Translations under genes and position numbers: made by a program | DNA from: CAWJAP01 sp963834365 | Lineage (GTDB): Bacteria; Acidobacteriota; Vicinamibacteria; Vicinamibacterales; Vicinamibacteraceae | DNA length: 64,000 bases | Direction: 5' to 3' | Assembly (NCBI GenBank): GCA_963834365.1 | Contig: CAWIBS010000043.1 | Location: forward strand, 1 to 64,000 | Part shown: positions 36,705 to 46,437 of the stretch, one piece after another | Numbering within the stretch: the stretch's first letter is position 1 | Layout of the letters: each line of letters opens with the position of its first letter | Notes under the pieces: model-generated | Databases searched by the model: none | What the model saw: the letters and a program-made list of their open reading frames with translations, nothing else | Told to the model about the DNA's origin: nothing

Positions 36705-39110
36705 TTGCATTCAACGCTCTCGGTTCGATCACGCCCGTGGCTGCTGGCCGGCGGCTGGTACGCGCTGCTCACCGTCGCGGTGACGTGGCCGTTGATCCTC
36801 TCACCGGCCAGCGTGCTCGGGGCGCTGCACGGACCCGGCGATCCCTACCTCAATCTCTGGATTCTGGGCTGGGATCTCACCACGATCAGCCGGGCTCCGC
36901 TCGACCTCCTCACCGGTCGCGTCTTCGACGCCAACGTCTTCCATCCCGCACGCCAGACGCTGGCGTACTCGGATCACCTCACCGTTGTGGCGCTGCCCGC
37001 CTGGCCGCTTTACGTGCTGACCGGGAGCGTGACGGTCTGCTACAACGCCGTGCTGCTCGGATCGCTGTTCGGGTCCGCACTCGCCATGCATGCGTTCGCG
37101 CGGACCGTGACGGGTTCGCACTGGGGCGCGGTCGCGGCCGGCACGATCTGGGGGTTCTGGCCCTATCGCCTGGCGCATCTCGAGCATCTGCAGCTTCAGG
37201 CGCTCTACGCGATGCCGCTCGCCTGGCTCTGCCTGCACCGCTTCGTCGCCGGCGCGCGTCGGCGCGACGCCGTGGCTCTCGGAGCGGCCATGGCCTTCCA
37301 GGCCGCGACGTCGGTCTACTACGGCGTCATCGGTTCGGTCGGCCTCGTCGCCGCCTTCGTCGCGCTCGTCGTCACGACCGGCGGACGCAGGGCCGGCCGC
37401 CTGGTACGGCGCGGGCTGATTGCCGGCGTGGTCGGGGCAGTGTTGGTCGCCCCGTTCGTCTGGCCTTACTGGCAGGCTCAGCGGCGCGAAGGCTTCACAC
37501 GCAATCTGTATGAGGCGTCGCGCCATGCGGCCACGGGTGCCAGTTACCTGAGCGTGCCGCCCTCCAACGCCCTTTATGGGGCCACCGGCTGGCTGGCGAC
37601 CGATCGCGGTCCCGAGGCGGCGGTGTTCCCCGGCCTCGGCGCGTGCCTGCTCGCGGGGGTGGGTGCGCTGCTGGCCCGTCGGCGCGGCAACTGGCCGCTC
37701 GCCGCCGCCTCGATGGCCGTAGCCGCGACGGGCGTGGCGCTGTCACTCGGGCCCGACGGCCTCCGGCCCCTCTACGCCACGCTGCACGAGTGGGTGTTCG
37801 GTTTCCAGGCCATTCGGGCGCCCGCCCGCTTCGCCGTGCTCGTGACGTTCGGACTCGCGTCGCTGGCGGCGATCGCCGTGCGCGAGCTCGAGCCACCGGA
37901 TGACGCGGCGCGGGGCAGGCGCGACGGCGCTGCTGTGCGGGGCACTGGTGCTGCTGGCCGTCGAGTATGCAAGCGTTCCGCTTCGGTTCGCGGCCGCGCC
38001 GCCCGCCTCCACAGCCGTCGGCCGCTGGCTGGCCGCGACGAAGGGGCCGGGCGCCGTCATCCAGCTGCCGCTCGCGATCGACCGCGAAAACACCCCGGCG
38101 ATGGTGGACTCGCTCGAGCATCGCCGTCCGCTCGTCAATGGCTACAGCGGCCAGCGGCCGTCCTTCTTCAGCGCCGCCGTGGATGCGATGGCAGGCTTCC
38201 CGTCGATCGAGTCGATGTGGATGCTGAAGGACCTCGAGGTCCGCTTCATTGTCTCGCCCCGGCCGGTGGACGTGGCCGAATGGCCGCTCGTCGAGCGCGC
38301 CAGCGTGGCGGATCCCGTGCGTGGCACGCACTGGATTTACGAGCTCGCCTGGTCGCCCGCTGTCGAGGCGAAGCTGGGTGAGCCGAAAACGCCAATTCCG
38401 CCCGCGCCCGGCCCGGTGCCGTTCCATTTCGGCGAGCGCCTGGCTTACGACGTCACGTGGCATGCGCCCACTGGAACCGTGAACGCCGGCACCGTCGTCC
38501 TGGGCGTCGAGTCGCCTGACGAATCCGGCGCTTCCGGCGAGCTCCGTCCCGTGTACGCCTTCACCTTGACCGCGCGGACCGCGCCGTGGATCGCGCGCTT
38601 CTTCGAAGCTGACGATCGATTCCTGACGACGACCGATGCCCAGCTCTTTCCGCAGCGGCATACACGCGCGCTGCGTGAAGGGTCGTCGCGAGGTGGACCA
38701 GCAGGTGCGCTTCGACCAGAGCCGCCTCCAGGCCCAGCCCCTCTCGGCGGAGCGGGCAACCGACCGGGCCGGCGGTGCGCCTGTGGCCGCACGTGCGCGA
38801 CGGGCTGTCGGCCTTCTATTTCGTGCGCACGCTGACCCTCGCGCCGGGCGCGCGCGTCGAGATCCCGATCGTGGAGAACGGGCGCCACTCGACGCTCGAG
38901 CTCCGCGTGACGGGTGAAGAGGTGCTGCAGCAGGCCGGGAAGCCCGTGACAGCGCTGCGCATGGACGTGCATCTGCGGCAGCGTGTGGCGCGCCGCAAGG
39001 CGCCCGAGATTCGGGTCTGGATGGCGCGCGACCCGCCGAGAGCGCTGCTGGCCGCCGAGGTCGACGCGTCCTTTGGTAATCTTCGCGTCGCGCTCGACGG
39101 CCGTCGATGA
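36705..39110 (+). CDS. Polytopic membrane protein fused to DUF3108 (three frameshifts)
   Basis: About 800 codons from TTG 36705. The first 400 residues have ten or so TMs with PLTVAVTWPLILSP at the start and PGDPYLNLWILGWDL in the first loop, as in GT-C or DUF-type membrane glycosyltransferases. After a soluble region ending near GEPKTPIPPAPGP, a C-terminal DUF3108 domain begins (FHFGERLAYDVTWHAPTG; FFEADDRFLTTTDAQLFPQR; VRDGLSAFYFVRTLTL). The membrane and DUF3108 parts are in one frame across 38400, so the fusion is real. Breaks lie near 37908, 38690 and 38770. Function unknown; DUF3108 proteins are periplasmic. Confidence 0.7.
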
Positions 39111-39240
39111 ACGATCACGACCTCATTTCCGTGCACAACCTCTCGAAGGTGTACCGCCCCCGATGTCGATGGCCCTCGGCCTGGCGACACTGGCGGTGGG
39201 AGGGCTTGCCGGACTGGCTGCGGCCTGGAAAGAACCTTGA
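39107..39240 (+). pseudogene. Remnant of an ABC transporter locus
   Basis: ATG 39107 gives MNDHDLISVHNLSKVYRP, the usual opening of an ABC ATP-binding subunit, but no Walker A follows. In the next frame the sequence reads MSMALGLATLAVGGLAGLAAAWKEP and stops at 39240, resembling a final TM helix of a permease. An internal deletion joining the two genes, or an assembly collapse, would explain this. ATG overlaps the previous stop (4 bases), as in an operon. Confidence 0.5.
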
Positions 39241-39266
39241 CACCTCCCCAAGTAGGGTGTTTAGAT
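39237..39266 (+). promoter_or_regulatory. Sigma-70-like promoter
   Basis: TTGACA (39237-39242) and TTAGAT (39261-39266) with 18 bases between. The TTGACA overlaps the stop codon of the ABC remnant. The start codon of the small Cys-rich protein gene is 29 bases after the -10. Confidence 0.65.
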
Positions 39267-39294
39267 TAGTTTTCGTTAGGTCCGCAGTTCCGGT

Positions 39295-39615
39295 ATGCCT
39301 CGCGCAACCCTCCGCCCTCTGCGCCTGCCCGACGACGTTTTGCAAGTCCCTCCATCTCTTCCCATCTCCAGAACCGAGTTCTATCGGGAGGAGCTGATCA
39401 AGCACCAACAGTGCCTGCAGGCGCTGCGCGAGTCGTTCTCGCCGCGAGCCATCGCCGAAGTCGAGCAGGCCATTCACAACACGCTGGCGCAGCTCGATCG
39501 TCTGTGTGACAACTGCGACTGCAATCACATCGATCAGGTCGTCAGCTGCCTGCTGCGAAAGCTCGATCAGGTGACGAATCTGTCGGCCTGGTCCGATCCG
39601 AAGACGCTCAACTGA
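39295..39615 (+). CDS. Small Cys-rich hypothetical protein
   Basis: 106 codons, no recognised family. Pro-rich start, then helical (FYREELIKHQQCLQALRESF; IAEVEQAIHNTLAQLDRL), followed by a cluster C71-x2-C74-x-C76-x-H78 and C85, with another Cys at 40. The spacing suits a zinc or iron-sulphur site. A good promoter lies upstream and its stop is 53 bases before the glycerate kinase start, so it may be cotranscribed with it. Confidence 0.6.
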   Translation: MPRATLRPLRLPDDVLQVPPSLPISRTEFYREELIKHQQCLQALRESFSPRAIAEVEQAIHNTLAQLDRLCDNCDCNHIDQVVSCLLRKLDQVTNLSAWSDPKTLN

Positions 39616-39668
39616 CCTCGGAATCCGCATCCTCGCCGTCTGGCGACGCACCGGACTCGCTGCCGCGG

Positions 39669-40962
39669 TTGCGTGCCGATGTGTCGGCGATCGGCCGCGC
39701 CGGCTTCGACGCGGTGTCGCCGACGCAGCGTGCTCGGGCCGGCGATCGACGCCTGGCAGGCAGGCCGGACACCCGGCGGCGGCGGCGCATATGTCATCGC
39801 CGCCGGCAAGGCCGGCTCGGCGATGATGCGCGTGTATCTCGATCGCGCCATCGACACGGTGCGTGGCGTGCTGGCGACGACGCACGTCAACGGCGAGTTT
39901 GGACCGAACATCGAAACCTTCATCTGCGGACACCCTGTGCCGACCGCGGCCAGTGAAGCCGCAGCACGGCGGGCGCTGGCCCTCGTGGGCGAGCCTGGTC
40001 CCGCGGATGCGCTGCTGCTGTTGTTGTCGGGTGGCGCGTCGGCGATTCTCGCCGCTCCCGCCGACGGCGTGACGCTCGACGACAAGGTGACGACGACGCG
40101 GCTCCTGTTGTCTGCGGGCGCGGCAATCGGCGAGCTCAACGCCGTCCGCAAGCACCTGTCGGCGATCAAGGGCGGTCGGCTTGCCGTCAGGGCCGCGTGT
40201 CGGTTGACGACGCTCGCGCTGTCGGACGTCGTGGGCGACGATCCCAGTGTCATCGGCTCGGGGCCGACGGTCCCCGATCCCAGTGACGTTTGGTGACGCG
40301 CTGGACGGTCCTCGATCGATTCGCCCTGCGCGATCGCGTCCCCGTGGCCGTGCGGCGCGCGCTCGAGGACGGCAGCCAGGGGCGCACGGGTCGAAACACC
40401 CAAGCCGGGCGATGCTGCGCTGCAGGACGCGACCTTCCGCATCATCGGGGGTCGCGGGCATGCCATGGACGCGGCGCGTGGCGCTGCCATCGAGCGAGGC
40501 TATGCGACGATCACGATCGAGGCACCGATCGTGGGCGAAGCGCGGATCGCGGGTCCGCGCTTCCTCGAACTGGCGCTCCAGGTGTCGCAACGGCTCCCGC
40601 GCCCGGTGTGCGTGATCGCATCGGGTGAGACCACGGTGCGCGTCACGGGCAGCGGGCGTGGCGGGCGGAATCAGGAACTGGCGTTGTCGGCGGCGTCCGT
40701 CCTGGCCACCCTGCGCGGCCCGATCGTCCTCGCAAGCCTGGGAACCGATGGCGTCGATGGGCCGACCGATGCGGCGGGGGCGCTCGTCGATTCGACGACG
40801 ATGGCCCGGGCCGGCGCGCGCGGCATTGGTGAGCCGGCCGCGTATCTCGCGAACAACGATGCGTACGCGTTCTTCGACCCGCTGGGCGATCTCGTCAGGA
40901 CCGGTCCGACTGACACCAACGTCGGAGACCTGCAGATTCTGCTGATCGGCGAGGGCTCCTGA
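39669..40962 (+). CDS. Glycerate kinase, DUF4147/MOFRL type (about four frameshifts)
   Basis: About 430 codons joined. Glycerate 2-kinase type: N-terminal DUF4147 part with AYVIAAGKAGSAMM, HPVPTAASEAAARRALAL, LLLLSGGASAILAAP, LLSAGAAIGELNAVRKHLSAIKGG and SDVVGDDPSVIGSGPT; C-terminal MOFRL domain with CVIASGETTVRVTGSGRGGRNQE and ASLGTDGVDGPTDAAGALVD. Phosphorylates glycerate in serine/glyoxylate or sugar-acid catabolism. Frames change near 39732, 40286, 40306 and 40380. TTG 39669 is taken as start because family homology (LRADVSAIGRAGFDAV) begins there. Confidence 0.83.
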
Positions 40963-41045
40963 CGGTCCAGATCGGGACTGTCCCCCTGTGGAAAACTTTG
41001 TGGGAAAAGGTGTCGGATGGGCGACAGCGGAAGCGAGGTGTGCGG

Positions 41046-41534
41046 ATGGGCAGGGTGACGCGAGGGATCTTGATGGCCGTGATGCTCGGACTGCAGACGG
41101 TGTCCGGTGCGGGATTTCACGAAAGGCCCGCCGCCAAGACCGGCCTCGAGCAATTGGCGTGGCTCGCGGGGACGTGGGTGACGGTCAATGGCGACACGAC
41201 GGTCGACGAGCGGTGGACACCGCCTGAAGGCGGCAGCATGCTCGGCATGAGCCGAACGATGAAGGGCGGGCGCATGGTGGCGTTCGAGTTCCTGCGCATC
41301 ACGGAGCGGGACGGCCAGATCGCGTACCTCGCGCAGCCAGGTGGTCGCTGTCCGGTCACGGCGTTTCCGCTGACGCAGGCCGACACGACGGCAGTCACGT
41401 TCGAGAACCCAACGCACGATTTTCCAAAGGCCATCCGCTACTCGAAGAGAGCCGACGGCAGCATCGAGGCCCGCGTCAGCGGCACTGCCGGTCAGCCGAC
41501 CGAATCATGGATCTTCAAGCCGGGAAGGCCGTAG
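41046..41534 (+). CDS. Secreted DUF6265-family protein
   Basis: 162 codons from ATG 41046 (an upstream in-frame start would lengthen it by 16). Signal peptide at residues 5-22. LEQLAWLAGTWVTVNGDTTVDERWTPP, GGSMLGMSRTMKGGRMVAFEFLRI, VTFENPTHDFPKAIRY and ESWIFKPGR are the DUF6265 landmarks. Same family as 1078-1728 but without the Arg-rich tail, so it shows the normal C-terminus. Function unknown. Confidence 0.8.
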   Translation: MGRVTRGILMAVMLGLQTVSGAGFHERPAAKTGLEQLAWLAGTWVTVNGDTTVDERWTPPEGGSMLGMSRTMKGGRMVAFEFLRITERDGQIAYLAQPGGRCPVTAFPLTQADTTAVTFENPTHDFPKAIRYSKRADGSIEARVSGTAGQPTESWIFKPGRP

Positions 41535-41610
41535 GCGCGGCGGACGCGGCGCGGGCGATGGACAGGCGTGTTGTCTGGCGCGCCGCCCGCGGGCCGCTTA
41601 CAATCCGCAC

Positions 41611-42027
41611 ATGACCAAGTGGAAGCAAGCGGGAATCGTCATACTGGCGTTGGTCGTGACGGCTCTGGCGTCGTATCTGTACGGCCGGTCGGGCACTGAG
41701 GCGCTTCGGACCGAGCTAGCGACCACTCGTCAGCGCCTTCAGCTCGCCGAGGCGCGGGGCCAGATCCTCGATGCCCGAGTCGCGATCTATCTCGTGAACT
41801 TCGGACAAGCCAGCCAGCACCTCACCTACGCGCGCCCCGGCCTGGCAGCCGCCCGCTCGGCTCTGGCCGACTCGCGTCAGACCGAGCTCGCGGCCAAGCT
41901 CGAGTCCGCCGAGAAGGAGCTGGCGGCCGCGCGCGAGCTCGCGGCGAAGCTCAGTCAGGATGCGAACGCGCGCGCAGGCGAGGCCGCACGGCTCGTCGGC
42001 GACGTGATGCAGGCGGTCGCGCGCTGA
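41611..42027 (+). CDS. Membrane-anchored coiled-coil protein, hypothetical
   Basis: 138 codons. One N-terminal TM (GIVILALVVTALASYLYG), then an almost wholly helical region with heptads (LRTELATTRQRLQLAEARG; LAAKLESAEKELAAARELAAKL). No recognised family and no cysteines. Likely anchored in the inner membrane with the helix on one side. Stands alone, convergent with the secreted Pro-rich protein. Confidence 0.6.
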   Translation: MTKWKQAGIVILALVVTALASYLYGRSGTEALRTELATTRQRLQLAEARGQILDARVAIYLVNFGQASQHLTYARPGLAAARSALADSRQTELAAKLESAEKELAAARELAAKLSQDANARAGEAARLVGDVMQAVAR

Positions 42028-42061
42028 CCGCGGGAACGCGCGAGCACCGGAGGCGGACCGG

Positions 42062-42640
42062 CTACTTGAGGATGGTGGCCTTTACTTCCACGCTGAAGGC
42101 CCGCCCCGTCTCACCATCTGCCGTGTGCGACATCACGAGCGGTTTCCCGGAGTCGAGCACGACGTACATTTCGGTGTCCGCGTTGCCGAACGACGGCCGG
42201 CCCGGCTGCTGGCCTTCAGCCTTCAGCACCGTGTTGAACTTGAGCTTCAGGTTGACGCCGACCTTGCCGGCCTCCAGGATTCTCGGCCTCGCATCCACGT
42301 TCATGCCGACTGACCGGTAGGTGATGTTCCCGCCTGGTGCCATCTCCACCGGCACCTCGATTCCCGAACGTCCGAGCGCCAGCTGTCCGTCGGCGGCGAC
42401 GACGGTCATGTGTTTCTTGACGGCCGCGGCACCTTCACCCGAAGTCACGCTGACATCCACCTGGACGTTTCGCACCGCAGCCGACAGGGGTGGTGGAGGC
42501 AGTGGCGGCGGCGGCGGAGGCGTTGGCAGCGTTTTGGCCGGTGGCGCGGGCGGCGGCGGCGGGGCGTCCTGCGCGGCCACCGCGACGGTCGAGGCAAGGA
42601 GGCACAGCGTCAATGCGGCAACGGCTCGATAACGAGTCAT
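42062..42640 (-). CDS. Secreted Pro-rich hypothetical protein
   Basis: 192 codons. Signal peptide in residues 1-23 (ALTLCLLASTVAVAAQ), a Pro-rich linker at 26-52, then a 140-residue beta-rich domain (VRNVQVDVSVTSGEGAAAV; GQLALGRSGIEVPVEMAPGG; VGVNLKLKFNTVL; AFSVEVKATILK). Periplasmic or extracellular. Last gene of an ECF sigma operon: its ATG overlaps the anti-sigma stop (ATGA), so it is likely expressed with, and perhaps sensed by, that pair. Confidence 0.65.
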   Translation of the reverse strand: MTRYRAVAALTLCLLASTVAVAAQDAPPPPPAPPAKTLPTPPPPPPLPPPPLSAAVRNVQVDVSVTSGEGAAAVKKHMTVVAADGQLALGRSGIEVPVEMAPGGNITYRSVGMNVDARPRILEAGKVGVNLKLKFNTVLKAEGQQPGRPSFGNADTEMYVVLDSGKPLVMSHTADGETGRAFSVEVKATILK

Positions 42641-43288
42641 CTCAAGGCTCCTGGATTGGCTGCGCCGGTCTCATCCGGCGCGGCGTCGGGCATCGGTGCG
42701 ATTTCGAGCGGCGGCAGCATCAGCTCCTCGACGGCAATCGGGCTGAGATCGGAGGTCGTCTCGTCGGCACGAGTCCAGACCTCCGGCGGCAGTTGCTTGA
42801 CCGCCGCGATGACCGCCGCGAGCCGGTCGTCCGGCCGTGCGACGGGCGCTCGAGCGGGCCGGCGCCGCGTGACGGCCGGGCGGGCACGCGGTGTGGCGTC
42901 ACCCTGCGATATCGGGAGGGTCCACAGGACCCTGTTTCATTCGTGTCGGTTGCGTCGGTGCCACCGATGCCCTCTGTTCCGCAGGCGGGTCGTTTCTGCC
43001 GACCAGTGCCGGGGTGTGCCGTTCGGGCCGCGGACGCCCCGCCATCCACGCCAGCGCGATGACGAGCAGCACGGCAGCCGCGAACGCCATCCCTCGCGCC
43101 GATCGCCGGTGGGCCCACCGCGTCTGCGAGTGCCGCCAGACCGGGTCGTGGACGGCGCGCTGCGACCGGAGCGCCGAGATGGTCCGCGTCTGCGACGCGT
43201 GCGCCACGCCGTCCACATCGGTCAGCGCCTGCAGCGTCGCGTCGATCGACGCGTCGAGGTCGCGACGTTCCGGGTCCATCCGTGCCAT
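42637..43288 (-). CDS. Membrane anti-sigma-like protein (one frameshift)
   Basis: About 217 codons from ATG 43288. Cytoplasmic N-part (RDLDASIDATLQALTDVDGVA; RTISALRSQRAVHDPVW), then one TM (GMAFAAAVLLVIALAWMAG). In this frame a stop occurs at 42899; deleting one G in GCAGGGTGACG lets the frame run on through ATPRARPAVTRRRP and ...PPEVWTRADETTSDLS to the TGA at 42637, which overlaps the next gene. Starts one base after the sigma stop. No ZAS Cys motif. Confidence 0.65.
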
Positions 43289-43289
43289 C

Positions 43290-43883
43290 TCAAAATCCCA
43301 GGCGTTCGAGCTTGTCCCTGATCTGCCGGCGTGCGTCAGACACCCGCCACTTGACCGTTCCCACCGGCTGGCCAAGCATGGCCGCGACTTCCTCGTAGGA
43401 GTACTCCCCCGTGCCAACGAGCAGCAAGGGATCGCGGAGCTTGGCCGGCAACGCGCCTACCAGCCGGCGGATCGTCGCCTGCAGCTCCCGGCCGAGGAGC
43501 GCCGCTTCCGGCGAGACCGCGAGTGCGCCAGCGACCATCGTCAGCCGACCGGCGTCGGCGCGGGAGCCGGCCAGATCGAGATCGGCCGGGGACTCGAGCG
43601 CGACGGTGCGACTCCACCAGCGACGAAGACCGCGCCGACAATCGAGCGCCTTGTTCCAGACAATCCGGAACAGCCAGGTGCGGAAGCTGGCTTGACCCCG
43701 AAACGTCGCCAGTCGGCTGCGCGCCGCCAACCATGCCTCCTGCGCTGCATCGTCTGCCTCGCTGGCCGAGCGGAGGGCTGCCATCGCCGCGCGGAGGGCC
43801 GCCCGGTGGTGACGTATCACCAGCTCGTCGAAGGCGGCGGCGTCCCCACGTAACGCCAGCTCCACGAGCTCATGGTCGGTCAC
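43290..43883 (-). CDS. ECF-type sigma factor
   Basis: 197 codons. Region 2: DELVIRHHRAALRAAMAALR, ADDAAQEAWLAARSRLATFRG and FRTWLFRIVWNKALDCRRG. Region 4: LPAKLRDPLLLVGTGEYSYEEVAAMLGQPVGTVKWRVSDARRQIRDKL. Regulates its own operon in most such systems; a target promoter is not recognisable here. Followed by an anti-sigma-like gene and a secreted Pro-rich protein gene. Confidence 0.9.
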   Translation of the reverse strand: MTDHELVELALRGDAAAFDELVIRHHRAALRAAMAALRSASEADDAAQEAWLAARSRLATFRGQASFRTWLFRIVWNKALDCRRGLRRWWSRTVALESPADLDLAGSRADAGRLTMVAGALAVSPEAALLGRELQATIRRLVGALPAKLRDPLLLVGTGEYSYEEVAAMLGQPVGTVKWRVSDARRQIRDKLERLGF

Positions 43884-43973
43884 ACAACCTCTAGACGACG
43901 GGGTTCGGGCGTCGGTTGGAAAAAGTGGTCTTCAGTCTAAAGACCAACGCCGTGTCCCGGCTACAGAGTCCGC

Positions 43974-43991
43974 CGGACCTGAAGGTCCGGC
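43974..43991. repeat. Palindrome CCGGACCTGAAGGTCCGG
   Basis: Another member of the CCGG...CCGG palindrome class with GCCTACCGAC to the right. Same design as 54331-54348 and, with GAGC for GACC, as the three copies around 51899-52035. Intergenic between the sigma gene and rnr. Confidence 0.8.
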
Positions 43992-44049
43992 CTACCGACG
44001 AGGATTACCTCAATCCGGTAGGGCGGCAGGCCGCCGACGGAATTTCTAC

Positions 44050-44130
44050 ACAAGCCCCGTAGCCAGTAGCCCGTAGTCCGTAGCCCTGACCGAAGACCTC
44101 GAAGACCGAAGACCGAAAGACCAAAGACCG
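44050..44130. repeat. Composite phrase array upstream of rnr
   Basis: CAAGCCCCGTAGCCAGTAGC words, then GTAGTCCGTAGCC, then GACCGAAGACC words, ending at 44130. Same order as the right part of 22105-22350 and of 46638-46716. No coding sense; it stands where the rnr leader should be. Confidence 0.85.
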
Positions 44131-44163
44131 ATGACGCAGACCGAACGCAGTAGACTTCCAGCA

Positions 44164-46436
44164 ATGCTTTCTGACGACCAGATTCTGACCCTGATCCGCG
44201 AGCGGGTCGATCATCCCGCATCGGTGACGGAGCTCATGCAGCGGCTGAAAATTCCGCGAGACGAGCGGCCCGCGTTTCGACGCCGGGTCCAGCACCTCGT
44301 GGGAACCGGCGCCCTCATCGAGACCCGCGGCCGCCACGTGGGCCTTCCCGACCGCATGCATCTAGTGGTCGGCCGCATCGACATGAATGCGCAGGGCTAT
44401 GGGTTCGTCCGACCCGAGCGCCCGCTCGACGACGTGACGGGGGACATCTACATCGCCGGCGGCAACCTTCGGGAGGCGATGCACGGCGACCGCGTCGTCG
44501 CGCGACTGGAGCGTGTGCGGGAAGGCGGTCGTGCCGAGGGCCGCGTCGTCCAGGTCCTCGAGCGCAACTCGGCGACGGTGGTGGGGCGTTACGTGCTCGA
44601 CGGGTCGGGCCTGGGCTATGTCGTGCCCTTCGATCGCAAGCTGCTCGTGGACATCGAGGTGATCCCCGGCGATACGCGCGGGGCGCAGCCAGGTGAGATG
44701 GTCACGGTCGAGATCACGCGATTTCCGTCGGCGACGCGCAATCCGGCCGGCCGCGTCATCGAGGTGCTCGGCGACATCGAGGCGCCCGGTGTGGACCTCC
44801 GCGTGATTCTCCGCAAGCACGGGATTACGGAGACACACGGCGAGGAGGCCGTGGCGGAGGCGATCCGCCTCGGGTCGGCGGTGCGAGACCGGGACCTCTC
44901 CGGCCGGACCGATTTCAGGGACATCGAGACGGTCACGATCGACGGCGAGGACGCCCGGGACTTCGACGACGCGATCACCATCGATCGGCTGCCGAACGGC
45001 CACTACTGGCTGGGTGTCCACATCGCGGACGTGTCGCACTACGTGACGGAGGGCAGTGCGCTGGATCGCGAGGCCTGCGATCGCGGGACCTCGGTGTACT
45101 TCCCGGAGCGCGCCGTGCACATGTTTCCAGGCGAGCTCTCGACCGGACTGTGCAGTCTGAACCCGCACGTCGATCGCCTCGTGCAGTCCTGCCTGATGGA
45201 AATCAACGCCCGCGGCGACGTCGTCCGCTACGAGTTGCACGACGGCGTCATTCACAGCAACGAGCGGATGACGTACACCGACGTGAACGCGATTCTGACC
45301 GACGCGGGACGCGGCGACGATCGAGCAGGTACCGTCCCCTGGTGCCACGGTTCGAGCTGATGGGCGAGCTGTTCAAGGTCCTCAACGGACGCCGTCGGCG
45401 GCGCGGCTCGATCGACTTCGACCTGCCCGAGAACGAGCTGGTGCTCGACGACGAGGGGAAGGTCGAGGCGGTGCTCGCCGCCGAGCGCAACATTGCCCAC
45501 CGCCTGATCGAGGAGTTCATGCTCCTGGCCAACGAGACAGTTGCCGACCATCTGTCGGAGACCGGTGTGCCGTCGCTCTTCCGGATTCACGAAAAACCCG
45601 ATCCGCTGAAGGTCGAGGAGTTCGAGGAGTTCATCTCCTCGCTCGGACACACGCTCGGTGCGGCCGCCGGCGCCGTGCAGCCGCGTCATTTCCAGAAGCT
45701 GGTGACCCGCATCCAGGGCACGCCGGAAGAGCGCGCGATCGCGATGCTCATGCTGCGGACGATGCAGAAGGCCCGCTACGATCCGGCCAACCTCGGGCAC
45801 TTCGGGCTCGCGGCGCCGTCCTACACCCACTTCACCTCGCCCATCCGCCGGTATCCCGATCTGCTCGTGCATCGCAGCCTGCGCGCCGTCCGACATGGGG
45901 AGGTGTCGGAGGAGCGCCGGACGGAGTGGGAAGAAATGATGCCGGAGGCGGCACGTCACACCTCCGACCGCGAGCGCCGTGCGGACGAGGCCGAGCGTGA
46001 GCTCGTGCAGTGGAAGAAGGTCCGCTTCATGGCGGACAAGGTCGGTGAGGAGTTCGAGGGCTTCGTCATCGGCGTCGCGCCGTTCGGCCTCTTCGTCGAG
46101 CTGATCGAGCACTTCGTCGAGGGCCTCGTCCACATCTCGAGCATGGCCGACGACTACTATCGGTTCCTCGATCGGAAGCACGTCCTGCACGGCGAGAACA
46201 CAGGCAAGGCCTACCGCCTGGGGGACCGCGTCACCGTGCGCGTGACCCGAGTGGACCTCGGGCGGCGGCAAATCGAGCTCGGACTGGCCGAGATTCTCGA
46301 GGCCGTCGAGAAGTCGGAGCGTAACCGGGGGCCGAGGACGAGCAAGGCGGTCTTGAAGAAGGACGCGCACAAACGCGCCGCGCGTCCCGGCAAGCGCGAG
46401 CGCGAGGCGCGGCGAGCGCCAAAACGCCGGCGCTGA
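44164..46436 (+). CDS. rnr: Ribonuclease R (frame break near 45310-45330)
   Basis: About 757 codons from ATG 44164 (ATG 44131, at the end of the array, is possible). N-terminal winged helix (DDQILTLIRERVDHPASVTELM), two cold-shock OB domains (VVGRIDMNAQGYGFVRPE; GDIYIAGGNLREAMHGDRVVARL), the RNB catalytic domain with TIDGEDARDFDDAITID (catalytic Asp cluster), and a C-terminal S1 domain (GEEFEGFVIGVAPFGLFVEL) with a basic tail. Degrades structured RNA 3'-5'. The frame changes around 45307 and 45327, between TYTDVNAILTD and RPLVPRFELM. Confidence 0.9.
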
Positions 46437-46437
46437 T

